Assembly: GCA_050185825.1 (NCBI GenBank)
Contig: JBFWZA010000013.1
Location: 1 to 64,000 of the forward strand
Direction of reading: 5' to 3'
DNA length: 64,000 bases
From: SZUA-309 sp050185825
GTDB taxonomy: Bacteria; Pseudomonadota; Gammaproteobacteria; Pseudomonadales; Azotimanducaceae
The notes beneath the pieces were generated by a model that was given only the letters and a program-made list of their open reading frames with translations, was not told where the DNA came from and ran no database searches. Below are positions 54,301 through 63,147 of the stretch, piece by piece. Both the position numbers and the translations under genes were made by a program. Every line of letters starts with the position of its first letter. Positions within the stretch are counted from its first letter, which is position 1.

Positions 54301-54948
54301 GCCGAACGCCGCAGCGCCGAAGGGATCTCCCAGGGCGAAGATGCCGATGGTCTCCTGATCGGTGACGCTGCCGAGCACGATGTAGGCGACGATGAAACCG
54401 AGTGCGGCCACATAGGCCGCCATCATCGAGCGGGTCATCGCCGCAACCGCGAAGAACAGGGCGCTGATGATCAGCAGGTTCGGAACGATGATGGCCCACA
54501 GGCTGAAGACGTAGGGTGCGAGGGTGAACGGTCCCATCCGCTCCGCATCGAGCCAGGGCATCAGCGTGCCTGCCAGCGTGCCGGCGAGGCCGGCGACCCC
54601 GATGAGCACCGCAAAGAGCGCCCCGCCCGCGAAGCGGCCGAAGAGGTAGCTGCGTTCGCCGACGCCGGTGGCGAAGAAGAGCTGGGCGGTTCTCATCTCC
54701 AGGTCACGGGTGATGGCACTGGCCACGAAGGCCACGGCCGGAAACATGCCGAGAATGCTCAGCGTGTACTGAATCTGCAGGATGGCGAAGTTCGCGTTGA
54801 GATTGATGTTGTCGCCCACCCCGCCCACCCGCACCGACTCCGAGCCGGTGATCAGAAACGCGATCAGAAACCACAGGCCTGCCACCACCAGGAACAGCGG
54901 CGAGCGCAGCTGGTAGCGGCACTCGAAACGGAAGATCTCGAAGAACAT
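51379..54948 (-). CDS. ABC transporter permease fused to M1 family metallopeptidase
   Basis: 1189 aa. Residues about 1-590 hold around 12 helices in two ABC-2-like sets. Residues about 640-1189 are a periplasmic gluzincin domain with zinc motif VTAHEMAHQWWGH (about residue 935) and the downstream Glu in MVETLAQYSAL. The FXSAR and RYFRYEMDAPIWPF segments support M1 assignment. It is partnered with the ABC ATPase 12 bp upstream. Known as the ABC-permease/M1-aminopeptidase type; transport cargo unknown. Confidence 0.9.
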   Translation of the reverse strand: MFFEIFRFECRYQLRSPLFLVVAGLWFLIAFLITGSESVRVGGVGDNINLNANFAILQIQYTLSILGMFPAVAFVASAITRDLEMRTAQLFFATGVGERSYLFGRFAGGALFAVLIGVAGLAGTLAGTLMPWLDAERMGPFTLAPYVFSLWAIIVPNLLIISALFFAVAAMTRSMMAAYVAALGFIVAYIVLGSVTDQETIGIFALGDPFGAAAFGEITRYWTVFDRNFAMPAVTDTLLYNRLIWAGVAALALGLTAWRYRFNLAPAARLKIRRGPRRGRSAPASRSEALAVTPHTGFGVDIARFLSQLRMDVRGMTRSIPFYVLLAFGMLQIVGSFIGATTQFFGTPVYPLTGTLVTFAGGSFSIAVVIIVIYYSGELVHRERQSGLQEIVDATPYPNWIMVLSKVFALWFVMAALLVVVMITAMLVQVFNDFYRFEIPLYVAGLFGVLGSYYVLLCVPAVLIQVLSPNKFVGMVIFLAVFLGLITLPNLDFEHYLYSYALPPAPYSDMNGYGHFVTRLVSFAVYWGAFAGLLIVVAHLLFRRGSSGSLSIRLAQARARWSAPVAVWTAALLLLFFGTGGWIYYNTNVRNEYLTTDDRESRQAEYEKTYKTFEDLPGPEVVDIDTEVDIFPQERRLESRGTARMINRKDEPIEVLHLSIAPVLTFNEVTLDGAVLEASDETLGYYQYRFETPLASGAEARLNWNLSWINEGFPNSGGTTRVVHNGTFVNNTEIMPLPGYDRSRELGDNNTRREYGLPPVERLPKRGDPAYLGVTQFTVGERAGFRSVVSTSADQIAVAPGYLQKTWEADGRRYFRYEMDAPIWPFVSFTSARYALAEDEWNDVKLEVYYHPTHDFNIDNMIESSKASLDYFTREFSPYQYRQFRILEFPRYQVFAQSFPNTIPFSEAIGFVADLRDEKRIDYVFYVTAHEMAHQWWGHQVVGANMQGSTLMVETLAQYSALMVMEHAFGEERMRRFLKYELDRYLQGRGGELIEELPISLVENQPYIHYNKGSLVMYALKDAIGEERVNLALRNFIDKWAFREGRFPTSLDLIGEFRTVAGAEHQDLITDLFEKIVIYDLKVTDASVTPVTDGFEVSMTVVAAKYEADGSGAETEVPLSQVLDVAVFSDDDEALGDDDLPEPLAFERRRITSGEQTFTFTVPEAPGRVGIDPYIKMIDRNPDDNVKFL

Positions 54949-54960
54949 GAATGCGCGGCC

Positions 54961-55845
<885 letters not shown>

Positions 55846-56047
55846 GAGCACCCTCTTCCGATCGCTCACCATCACGGTGCGCAGATGTCTGTTTAGATCA
55901 GCCTGACGCTCACTAGCAAGGCGCGTTCCAATCCGGTGCAGCCGATTCTACGCGGCCAGGATGGAACGTGGGTGGTGAGGGATGCCGCGGAAAAGCCTAA
56001 CCATGGCGAATCCGACCAGATTGCGGCCGGGTCGCCGCAGAGGCGCC

Positions 56048-56299
56048 CTAGCGGGCGGCCAGATAGTTCGGATAAAAGAGTTCGATTTCCTCGTCGACCA
56101 GCAGCCACTGGATGACGTCCGAGAGGCTGAAGGTTTCCGTGCCGGGCTCCGCTCCCCCGGATTGCTCGCGCGCGTCCGTATCCGACGGATTGGCCGTGAC
56201 GTAGGTGCGATCCTCGGCCGCAGTCAGATCCTGCACGACATAGATGGCGCCCCCGAAGGCAAACCGCTGGCCGATCAGGAATCGATAATCCTTTCTCAT
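56048..56299 (-). CDS. Small hypothetical protein
   Basis: 83 aa from ATG 56299 (open to 56437, but the extra codons have no family-like sequence). MRKDYRFLIGQRFAFGGAIYVVQDL at the N-terminus suggests a small beta-barrel; then a Gly/Ser/acidic linker and DVIQWLLVDEEIELFYPNYL. No signal peptide or TM. The surrounding 55846-56047 has no other gene. Coding status moderately likely from codon bias. Confidence 0.5.
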   Translation of the reverse strand: MRKDYRFLIGQRFAFGGAIYVVQDLTAAEDRTYVTANPSDTDAREQSGGAEPGTETFSLSDVIQWLLVDEEIELFYPNYLAAR

Positions 56300-56405
56300 A
56301 GAGTCCGAGCTGGTCCCGAAAAAATCCGAGCGCGCGCCAAGTCTATCCGTACGGTCGCCGAATGATGTAAAACCCGGAGCAACGCTTGTAACGCCCGTGT
56401 GAACC

Positions 56406-57209
56406 GTGTCCGACACCGAAGCCGCAGAACGCTTCACCAGGATCCTGGTGGTGGGTGCGCATCCCGACGATGCGGAGTTTCACGCTGGCGGGCTGATGAT
56501 CTCACAGGCCGCCCGTGGCAGCCAGATCCAGATCCTCTGCCTGACCGACGGTTCCGCCGGTCATCAGCGCCTGAGCCGCCCGGCGCTTGCCGCCAGACGT
56601 GCTCAGGAAGCCGCCACGGCGGCGGCCCTCATCGGCGCCGAGGTGCGGATCTGGGAAGTGCCGGATGGCGAGCTCGTGCCGAGCCTCGTCCTGCGCCAGA
56701 GGCTCATCGCCGCTATTCGCGCGTTCGCGCCGGACCTCCTCGTCACCCACCGCCTGCAGGACTATCACCCGGATCACCGGGCCACCGCGCAGCTCGTCCA
56801 GGATGCGTGTTATCTGCTGCGGGTGCCGAACGTGGTGCCCGAGTCACCGGCGCTCGCGAAGGACCCGGTGGTGCTCACCATGGCCGACTTCTTCACCCGA
56901 CCTGCACCGTTCCAGGCGGACGTGGTGCTCCCGACGGATGCGCTGCTCGAGCAGGTGGTCGACCTGCTCGCCTGTCACGAGTCGCAGGTCTTCGAGTGGC
57001 TGCCCTTCATGGACGGCCAGGAACCGGCGCTCGCCGTTGCCGACCGGCGCGACTGGCTCAGGCAGTACTACGGCCGGCGACCGGCAGCCATCGCCCGCCG
57101 CTGGGCACCCGGCGCAGGGTACGCGGAGGCTTTCGAGATCTCCGAGTACGGCCACCGGCTGCCGGCGGCGGAAATCCGGCGCAGACTCGGCGTGCCGGAG
57201 CTGGCATAG
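56406..57209 (+). CDS. PIG-L/LmbE family deacetylase
   Basis: 267 aa from GTG 56406. Zinc site ILVVGAHPDDAEFHAGG near residue 15 (AHPDDxE), then the THRLQDYHPDHRATAQLV block with the third His ligand. Family members remove acetyl from N-acetylglucosaminyl conjugates or similar amides, as in MshB, BshB or LmbE. No thiol-sugar genes nearby. It precedes a Nudix gene by 7 bp. Confidence 0.92.
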   Translation: MSDTEAAERFTRILVVGAHPDDAEFHAGGLMISQAARGSQIQILCLTDGSAGHQRLSRPALAARRAQEAATAAALIGAEVRIWEVPDGELVPSLVLRQRLIAAIRAFAPDLLVTHRLQDYHPDHRATAQLVQDACYLLRVPNVVPESPALAKDPVVLTMADFFTRPAPFQADVVLPTDALLEQVVDLLACHESQVFEWLPFMDGQEPALAVADRRDWLRQYYGRRPAAIARRWAPGAGYAEAFEISEYGHRLPAAEIRRRLGVPELA

Positions 57210-57216
57210 TGACGCC

Positions 57217-57627
57217 GTGCTGGAGACCTACAAGACCGCCCGCTGCATCCTCTACCGGGAGGAACATTTCCTGCTCGCCGTGCACGGCGGGTTCTGGGGC
57301 CGGCGCCATCAGCGCTGGGGGCTTCCCGGCGGCCAGATCGAACGCGGCGAGACACCGGCCGCCGCCGCCGCGCGGGAGCTCGAGGAGGAGCTCAACGTCT
57401 ACGTGCCCGATCTGATCGAGGTCGGCGCCTACCCCTACAAGCAGGCGCTGCACATGGTCTACGCCGCGCCCGTGGACGCGCCTATCCGGAGCTGGGACGA
57501 GTCGGAGCTGATCGACGTTCGCTGGTTCACCGAGCCCGACATCGAGGTGCTCAAGGCCGAAGGCAGCCTCCACGCCGACTACGAGCTGGAGGCCATCCGG
57601 ACCCTGCTGGGCCTGCTCGCCGACTGA
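57217..57627 (+). CDS. Nudix hydrolase
   Basis: 136 aa from GTG 57217. Nudix box GGQIERGETPAAAAARELEEEL near residue 45, matching GX5EX7REUXEE, with Asn where the last Gly usually stands (EELNV). It cleaves nucleoside diphosphate derivatives; the substrate is unclear. Cotranscribed with the deacetylase, which may indicate handling of an NDP-sugar. Ends 6 bp before the convergent ArsI-like gene. Confidence 0.9.
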   Translation: MLETYKTARCILYREEHFLLAVHGGFWGRRHQRWGLPGGQIERGETPAAAAARELEEELNVYVPDLIEVGAYPYKQALHMVYAAPVDAPIRSWDESELIDVRWFTEPDIEVLKAEGSLHADYELEAIRTLLGLLAD

Positions 57628-57633
57628 GGCGGA

Positions 57634-58152
57634 TCAGCCGCAGCAGCCACGCCGGGCTTCCGCCGGCTCTTCCGCGCAGCACGCCGCAGGCTCTTCCGCG
57701 CAGCACGCCGCAGGCGCTTCCGCGCAGCACGCCGCAGGCGCTTCCGCGCAGCACGCCGCAGGCGCGGGTGCCGGGTCTTCGAAGAAGGTCGGGGAGTCCT
57801 CGAGTACCCGGTACCACTCCCACATCAGACCCTGGGGATCGTAGCTGATGGCCTTGTTCTGCCGGGCGAAGCAGCAGACCTCGGCGTTCTGCCGCTCGGC
57901 GAGAACACCCGCGCCCTCCAGCCGTTCGGCGGCACCGTCGACGTCGGCATCGTCGTCGAGCTCGAAGCCAAGATGGTTGAGGCGCTCGGCGCCGGGCGCT
58001 TCGAACAGCACCAGCTTGAGGCCGTGGGAGTCCACCACGAAGTTGGCGTACCCTTCCCGGCGCTTGTTCACCTCCACCCCGAACAGGCGCCGGTAGTAAT
58101 CGATGGCCTGTTCCAGATCGTCCACGTTCAAAGCCAGCTGCAGTCTCATCAT
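57634..58152 (-). CDS. ArsI/CadI-like glyoxalase-fold protein with CC-repeat tail
   Basis: 172 aa from ATG 58152 (AGGAG eight bases upstream). Residues 1-120 are a VOC/glyoxalase fold as in ArsI, with LQLALNVDDLEQAIDYYRRLFGV, LNHLGFELDD and a thiol motif NAEVCCFARQNKAI (the vicinal Cys of ArsI). ArsI cleaves the C-As bond of organoarsenicals. The tail consists of four AACCAEAP-type repeats plus RRGCCG, ten extra Cys in pairs, likely to bind soft metals. Divergent from arsR-acr3. Confidence 0.88.
   Translation of the reverse strand: MMRLQLALNVDDLEQAIDYYRRLFGVEVNKRREGYANFVVDSHGLKLVLFEAPGAERLNHLGFELDDDADVDGAAERLEGAGVLAERQNAEVCCFARQNKAISYDPQGLMWEWYRVLEDSPTFFEDPAPAPAACCAEAPAACCAEAPAACCAEEPAACCAEEPAEARRGCCG
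57667..57762 (-). repeat. 24-bp tandem repeat encoding the CC tail
   Basis: Four almost identical 24-bp units begin at 57667, 57691, 57715 and 57739 (core TTCCGCGCAGCACGCCGCAG), differing at one or two bases. Each encodes eight residues with one Cys-Cys pair. In-frame length and near identity imply recent expansion by slippage. Confidence 0.9.
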
Positions 58153-58198
58153 GTTCATCACTCCTGGTACCGTCAGCCGCAGCGGGCCGATGACGGTT

Positions 58199-58292
58199 TA
58201 TTTCGAAACTTATCGAAATATAGACGAGCCCCCGGGTCGTAGCCAAGAATATTTCGTTATTTCTAGATTCGTAGAATCAACAATTCTAGAAT
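58199..58292. promoter_or_regulatory. Divergent ars-type promoter with palindromic operators
   Basis: The AT-rich gap between the ArsI-like and arsR genes holds three inverted repeats: TATTTCGA/TCGAAATA (58199-58206 with 58213-58220, 6-base spacer), GATTC/GAATC (58266-58278) and the palindrome ATTCTAGAAT (58283-58292). ArsR dimers bind such imperfect AT-rich palindromes. One sits near each start, so both directions could be repressed together. Confidence 0.6.
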
Positions 58293-58327
58293 GAGCGACC
58301 TATTCGCCGTCTCGCTGGAGGTCCGGC

Positions 58328-58627
58328 ATGAACAGCCACACCGCTGCCACCGCCCTGGAGAGTCTCGGCAATGAGACCCGGCTGCGTATTTTCCGCACGC
58401 TGGTGCGCGCAGGCCCGGCCGGACTGCCGGTCGGCAGCCTGAAGGACAAGCTCGACATACCCGGCTCGACGCTCTCCCACCACATCGCGCATCTGGTCGG
58501 CGCCGGGCTGATGGCGCAGAACCGGGAGGGGCGGACCCTGCGCTGCACGGCCAACTTCGGCACGATGCGCGACCTCGTGGACTATCTTGTCGCAGAGTGC
58601 TGCGCGGACGACGACGGCCGCTGCTGA
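58328..58627 (+). CDS. arsR: ArsR-family metalloregulator
   Basis: 99 aa winged helix: LESLGNETRLRIFRTLVRAGPAG, recognition region IPGSTLSHHIAHLVGAGLMAQNREGRTL. The alpha-3 ELCVCDL metal site of plasmid ArsR is absent. Candidate ligands are instead at the C-terminus, AECCADDDGRC, as in ArsR proteins that sense As(III) through C-terminal Cys. It should repress this locus until As(III) or a related thiophilic ligand binds. Confidence 0.9.
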   Translation: MNSHTAATALESLGNETRLRIFRTLVRAGPAGLPVGSLKDKLDIPGSTLSHHIAHLVGAGLMAQNREGRTLRCTANFGTMRDLVDYLVAECCADDDGRC

Positions 58628-58649
58628 TGGAAAGGAAAGGAAACACCGC

Positions 58650-59828
58650 ATGAGCTTCTTCGAACGCTACCTGACGCTCTGGGTCGCACTGTGCATCGTC
58701 GCCGGCATCGCGCTCGGCAAGGTGGCACCGGAGGTGGCGCAGGCTCTGGACGGCATGGCAATCACCGTCAACGGCGCGCCGGTGGTGTCCATCCCCATCG
58801 CCGTGTGCCTGTTCTTCATGATGTATCCCATCATGGTGAAGATCGATTTCCACGAGGTGCTGAAAGCCGGCAAGGCCGTCCGGCCCGTGGGCCTGACGCT
58901 CGTGATCAACTGGGCGATCAAGCCCTTCACCATGTATGCCATCTCGAGCTTTTTTCTCGGCAGCGTGTTCCTCGCCTTCATCGGCCCGGACGCCGTGGAT
59001 CACGTGAAGCTGCCGCTCGGCATGGATCTGTCCGTGGGCGATACCTACGGCGCCGGTAAGGTGGTGCTCGTGGAGGGCGTGCGGATGCTCGAGGTGCCGC
59101 TCTGGCGCAGCTATCTGGCGGGCTGCATCCTGCTCGGCGTTGCGCCCTGCACGGCCATGGTGCTGGTGTGGGGATACCTGTCGAAAGGCAACGATGGCCA
59201 CACCCTGGTGATGGTGGCCATCAACTCGCTGACCATGCTGGTGCTGTTCGGCGTGATCGGCGGTTTTCTGCTCGGTGTGGGCAAGCTGCCCGTACCCTGG
59301 CAGGCGCTGCTGCTGTCCATCAGCATCTACGTGGCGCTGCCGCTCGTTGCCGGCTACCTCTCACGGCGGTGGATTCTGGCCAGCCGGGGCGAAGCCTGGT
59401 TCCGGGAGACGTTCCTGCGCTTTCTGACCCCGGTGACGATCACCGCCCTGCTCGTGACGCTGGTGCTCCTGTTCTCGCTGAAAGGAGACACCATCGTCCA
59501 GAACCCGCTGACGATCCTCTGGATCGCCGTGCCGCTCACCGTGCAGACGCTGTTCATCTTCGCGCTGGGATACGCGCTCTCGCGCTTCCTGCGCTTGAGC
59601 TACGAGAACGCCGCACCGACCTCGATGATCGGCGCCTCCAACCACTTCGAGGTGGCCATCGCCACGGCGGCCATGCTCTACGGGCTTTCCTCAGGCGCCG
59701 CGCTGGCGACCGTGGTCGGCGTCCTCATCGAGGTGCCGCTGATGCTGATGCTGGTCCGCTTCTGCCTGCGGACGCGGCAGTGGTTTCCGGCGGGGAGTTC
59801 GAGCAGGGTGGGCTCAGCCGTCGGCTGA
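58650..59828 (+). CDS. acr3: ACR3-type arsenite efflux permease
   Basis: 392 aa, about ten helices. FFERYLTLWVALCIVAGIALGK and the catalytic-Cys segment LLGVAPCTAMVLVWGYLSKGN identify ACR3, as does ENAAPTSMIGASNHFEVAIATA near the end. It extrudes As(III) (sometimes Sb(III)) by proton antiport. ATG 58650 follows AAAGGAAAGG, 22 bp after arsR. The last 15 bp overlap the end of the convergent sulfotransferase gene. Confidence 0.94.
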   Translation: MSFFERYLTLWVALCIVAGIALGKVAPEVAQALDGMAITVNGAPVVSIPIAVCLFFMMYPIMVKIDFHEVLKAGKAVRPVGLTLVINWAIKPFTMYAISSFFLGSVFLAFIGPDAVDHVKLPLGMDLSVGDTYGAGKVVLVEGVRMLEVPLWRSYLAGCILLGVAPCTAMVLVWGYLSKGNDGHTLVMVAINSLTMLVLFGVIGGFLLGVGKLPVPWQALLLSISIYVALPLVAGYLSRRWILASRGEAWFRETFLRFLTPVTITALLVTLVLLFSLKGDTIVQNPLTILWIAVPLTVQTLFIFALGYALSRFLRLSYENAAPTSMIGASNHFEVAIATAAMLYGLSSGAALATVVGVLIEVPLMLMLVRFCLRTRQWFPAGSSSRVGSAVG

Positions 59829-60467
59829 GTCCCCCGACGTCATCCGCGCCTGCACCATGGCCCGGAAGTCCTCCGTGGTGTTCACCCGCGGATAGGGCTC
59901 GTCGGGCGCCGGCACCTCGAGGAACGCGCACAGGGGATCCCATCCCTGGCTCGATTCGAACACCAGCAGCTTCTCCGGCGGCACCTCGTCCTTCACCTGC
60001 TGGTTGTGCCGCAGGTAGACGTCGATGACGTGATCCCTGTCGTCCATGCGGCCGCCGAACAGCCCGTCCCAGACCACCTCGAACACCATCCGCGACCGGC
60101 GCCGCATCAGCGGGTCGTCCATCTCGCGGAACTTCAGCGACGAGGGATAGATGGTGTTCATGATGCTCTCGTACCAGCGCTCGGGATCCCGCTCGCTCAG
60201 AATCACCTTGGCATCCGGGTACCACGCCATCTGCTCACGCCAGAAGTTGCACGACGGCCAGTCCACGGACGCCTGGTAACCCTCGAACAGCGTGTCGAAG
60301 TCCACGGGCTCGCCGCGGGCCAGCGCCAGCCAGGCCAGATCCTCGTCCTTCTCCAGCGAGAGCTCCATCATGTGGTAGCAGCGGCTGAATCCGAGCTGCT
60401 CGAGCGCGTGCTTGAGCGACAGCGTGCCGTTTCGACCGAATCCGGCACCAATGACCTTGATGGTCAA
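59814..60467 (-). CDS. Sulfotransferase family protein
   Basis: 217 aa from TTG 60467 (GGAG six bases upstream; TTG 60488 also open). 5'-phosphosulfate loop KVIGAGFGRNGTLSLKHALEQLG at the start, CYHMMELSL, and the 3'-phosphate region KVILSERDPERWYESIMNTI. Family members transfer sulfate from PAPS or are related P-loop proteins of unknown substrate, common in marine bacteria. Cytosolic. Confidence 0.87.
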   Translation of the reverse strand: MTIKVIGAGFGRNGTLSLKHALEQLGFSRCYHMMELSLEKDEDLAWLALARGEPVDFDTLFEGYQASVDWPSCNFWREQMAWYPDAKVILSERDPERWYESIMNTIYPSSLKFREMDDPLMRRRSRMVFEVVWDGLFGGRMDDRDHVIDVYLRHNQQVKDEVPPEKLLVFESSQGWDPLCAFLEVPAPDEPYPRVNTTEDFRAMVQARMTSGDSADG

Positions 60468-60582
60468 GCGTTTCTCCACCCTCTCCAATGTGGGTGTCGA
60501 CTCTACCAGCCCGAGCGGTCCCCGCGCATCCGCTTCGACGTCCGTTGGGCTACACTGGCCGGGGGAGAGAGACAGTCAGCCG

Positions 60583-62055
60583 TTGCACCCGCTTGACCTG
60601 ACCATCATCGTCGTCTACCTGGCGGCCGTCGTTTTCATGGGCTTCCGCCTCAGCCGGCGCGTGCACGACGCACACGACTACTTTCTGGCCGGCCGGTCGC
60701 TGCCCTGGATCATCATCGGCCTGTCGATCATCGGCACCAACGTCAGCGCGGAGGGCTACGTCGGCGCTTCCGGCGGCGCCTACAACTCCGGCATCGCCCA
60801 GGCGAACTTCGAGTGGATCGGCGCCATCCCGGCCATGATCCTCGCCTCGCTGGTGTTCATTCCGCTGTACTGGCGCGCGGGCGTCTACTCGATCCCCGAG
60901 TACCTGGGCCGGCGCTACAGCCCCGCCGTGCGCGTGCTCGCGGCGGCCATCGCCAGCACCTTCGCCATCTTCGCCATCGGCGTCTCGTTCTGGGCCATCG
61001 CGCTGACGCTCGAGACCTACCTCGACTGGCCCATCTGGGCGGGCATCGCGGTCACCGGCACGGTGGTGGGTCTGTACAGCATCACGGGTGGCCTCGCCGC
61101 CATCACCTTCACCGACGCGCTGCAGGTGCTGATCATGTTCACGGGCGGCGCGGCCATCGTCGCGCTCGGCATCGGTGAAGCCGGCGGCCTGGCGGAGTTC
61201 GGCAGCGTTCTGGTCCGGGAGAACCCCACGCACCTGCAGGCCTACCTGCCGGCGGATCATCCGGATTTCCCGTGGCCCGGGGTGATCCTGGGTCTCGCCA
61301 TCGTGTTGTCGCCCGCCTACTGGTGCGGCGGTCAGGCCATTCTGCAGCGCACCCTGGCCGCGAAGAGCCAGTGGGACGCCAGCGCCTCCATGATGTTCGC
61401 CGCCTTCGCCAAGACGCTGGTGCCGCTGCTCATCGTCTTTCCCGGCCTGCTCGCCCTGGTGATGCACGCGGACATCGAGTATCCGGACATGGCCCTGCCC
61501 TGGGTGGTGAAGAATGTCCTGCCGCCCGGGCTCTCCGGGATCATGTTCGTGGCCATCATCGCCGCGCTGCAGTCCACCATCGACTCGGCCATCAACGCCA
61601 CGGCGCTCATGATCACCCGCGACATCCGGGGCGTGCTGCTCAGGCGGGCAGACCCGGTCGCGGATCTCAGGGTCGGACGCTGGCTCACCCTCGTCATCCT
61701 GCTCGGCGGCATGGGCTTCGCGCCGTTCGTCGGCGAGATGGGCGGCATCTACGTCTTCATCCAGTCACTGCTGTCCCTGTTTCAGGGGCCCATGCTGGCG
61801 CTGCTCGTGCTGGGTGCGTTCACGCGCCACGCCACGCCCGCGGCCGGGCTCGTCACCCTGGTCACCGGCGTGGCGCTCTCTGCAGTGCTCATGGCGTCCG
61901 GGCTCAACATGCTCTACGTGGCCTTCACGAGCTTCTGCTACGCCCTGCTGGCATTGTGGGTGACCAGCTACTGGACGCAGCCGCTGCCGGCGGCCGAGCT
62001 CGCCGGCCTGATCTACCGGAGATCGGGCACGGCACCGCTGGACGCCCGCCCGTGA
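60583..62055 (+). CDS. Sodium:solute symporter (SSS family)
   Basis: 490 aa from TTG 60583, with about 13 helices. SSS signatures: DAHDYFLAGRSLPWIIIGLSIIGTNVSAEGYVG, SIPEYLGRRYSPAVR, GLYSITGGLAAITFTDALQVLIM (sodium site 2 region) and IIAALQSTIDSAINATALMITRDI. It takes up a sugar, vitamin or carboxylate with Na+; the SGLT-like core points to a sugar. Its stop overlaps the next small gene (GTGA). Confidence 0.92.
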   Translation: MHPLDLTIIVVYLAAVVFMGFRLSRRVHDAHDYFLAGRSLPWIIIGLSIIGTNVSAEGYVGASGGAYNSGIAQANFEWIGAIPAMILASLVFIPLYWRAGVYSIPEYLGRRYSPAVRVLAAAIASTFAIFAIGVSFWAIALTLETYLDWPIWAGIAVTGTVVGLYSITGGLAAITFTDALQVLIMFTGGAAIVALGIGEAGGLAEFGSVLVRENPTHLQAYLPADHPDFPWPGVILGLAIVLSPAYWCGGQAILQRTLAAKSQWDASASMMFAAFAKTLVPLLIVFPGLLALVMHADIEYPDMALPWVVKNVLPPGLSGIMFVAIIAALQSTIDSAINATALMITRDIRGVLLRRADPVADLRVGRWLTLVILLGGMGFAPFVGEMGGIYVFIQSLLSLFQGPMLALLVLGAFTRHATPAAGLVTLVTGVALSAVLMASGLNMLYVAFTSFCYALLALWVTSYWTQPLPAAELAGLIYRRSGTAPLDARP

Positions 62056-62255
62056 GCTGGCTCGCCGACCTGCCTGTGTGGTGGGCCAACGTGATCACGG
62101 TGCTGCTGTTCGGCGTCGTCGCCGTCGGCTGCTTCGCCGTGCCGCGGCGTCTGTTCATGGCCGATGCGCCGGATCAGGCACGCTGGCGCGACATCCGCTG
62201 GTGGGCCCTGGTACTGATCGCCGCACAGCTGGGCATCTATGGCCTGTTCAGCTAA
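62052..62255 (+). CDS. Small two-TM membrane protein coupled to the symporter
   Basis: 67 aa from GTG 62052, whose codon overlaps the symporter stop by 4 bp. Two helices (about 11-30 and 48-66) around a basic loop RRLFMADAPDQARWRDIRWW. The position right after an SSS gene recalls other small symporter partners (DUF4212- or YhdT-like), but I do not see those motifs. Probably a real accessory subunit. Confidence 0.65.
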   Translation: MSWLADLPVWWANVITVLLFGVVAVGCFAVPRRLFMADAPDQARWRDIRWWALVLIAAQLGIYGLFS

Positions 62256-62280
62256 CGTCCTCTAAACCGAGGAGGAACCC

Positions 62281-63129
62281 ATGCCGCGACCCACAACGAC
62301 CCGACGCCCGCTGACAGGCGCCCTGCTGCTCACGGCCACGCTGATCCTGACCGGTTGCGCCGACCCGGAGGAAGGCGTGCGCCTCTATGTTTTCGACTGC
62401 GGCGTGATCGGGGTGAACGACGTCGGCCCGTTCAGCCTCACCGGCGACGAGACCCCGGTGCGGGACCTGATCGTGCCCTGTTACCTCATCGAGCACCCGG
62501 CCGGCCGGATGGTCTGGGATGCCGGTCTACCACTGGACATGGCGGGCAAGGGGCGGCTCGAAGAGGCAACCGGTTACCACGAGTACGAGCGCTCGTTCCC
62601 CGACCAGCTCGCGGACATGAAGCTCTCTCCCGCGGACATCGATCTGGTCGCCTTCTCGCACATGCACTACGACCACGTGGGCGCGGCCAACGTGTTCACC
62701 GAATCGAAGCTGCTCATTCAGGACACGGAGTACGCCGCGGCTTTCGGCGAGAACGTCAATCCCTTCTTCGTGCCCGAGCTCTACGCGGGCATCGCCGGCA
62801 ACGAGCGGCTCCTGCTCTCGGGCGATCACGACGTGTTCGGTGACGGCAGCGTGGTGATCATCTCTGCACCCGGGCACACGCCCGGCCATCAGGCGCTGCT
62901 GCTGCGCCTTCCGAACACGGGAAACGTGGTGCTCTCCGGCGACCTCTATCACTTCCGGGCCAGCCGGGCCCTGCGCCGCGCCCCCACCTTCAACTCCGAT
63001 GCCGAGGAAACCTTCCGCTCCATGGACAAGGTCGAGGCGCTGCTCGTGGCCGAGAACGCCACGCTCTGGATCGAGCACGACAAGGCGCTGGCCGACACTC
63101 TGAAGCTCGCACCCGCGTACTACGACTGA
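62281..63129 (+). CDS. MBL-fold lipoprotein, N-acyl homoserine lactonase-like
   Basis: 282 aa. Signal with lipobox ILTGC (Cys near 22). The metallo-beta-lactamase domain has the dinuclear site SHMHYDHVGAANVF (HxHxDH), SAPGHTPGHQALLL and VVLSGDLYHF, with a final His in WIEHDKAL. VRLYVFDCGVIGV at the start resembles the AiiA/AttM lactonase group. It would hydrolyse lactone rings, possibly outside the cytoplasm because of the lipid anchor. AHL specificity is not proven. Confidence 0.88.
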   Translation: MPRPTTTRRPLTGALLLTATLILTGCADPEEGVRLYVFDCGVIGVNDVGPFSLTGDETPVRDLIVPCYLIEHPAGRMVWDAGLPLDMAGKGRLEEATGYHEYERSFPDQLADMKLSPADIDLVAFSHMHYDHVGAANVFTESKLLIQDTEYAAAFGENVNPFFVPELYAGIAGNERLLLSGDHDVFGDGSVVIISAPGHTPGHQALLLRLPNTGNVVLSGDLYHFRASRALRRAPTFNSDAEETFRSMDKVEALLVAENATLWIEHDKALADTLKLAPAYYD

Positions 63130-63147
63130 GATCGGCCGGAGAGGACC

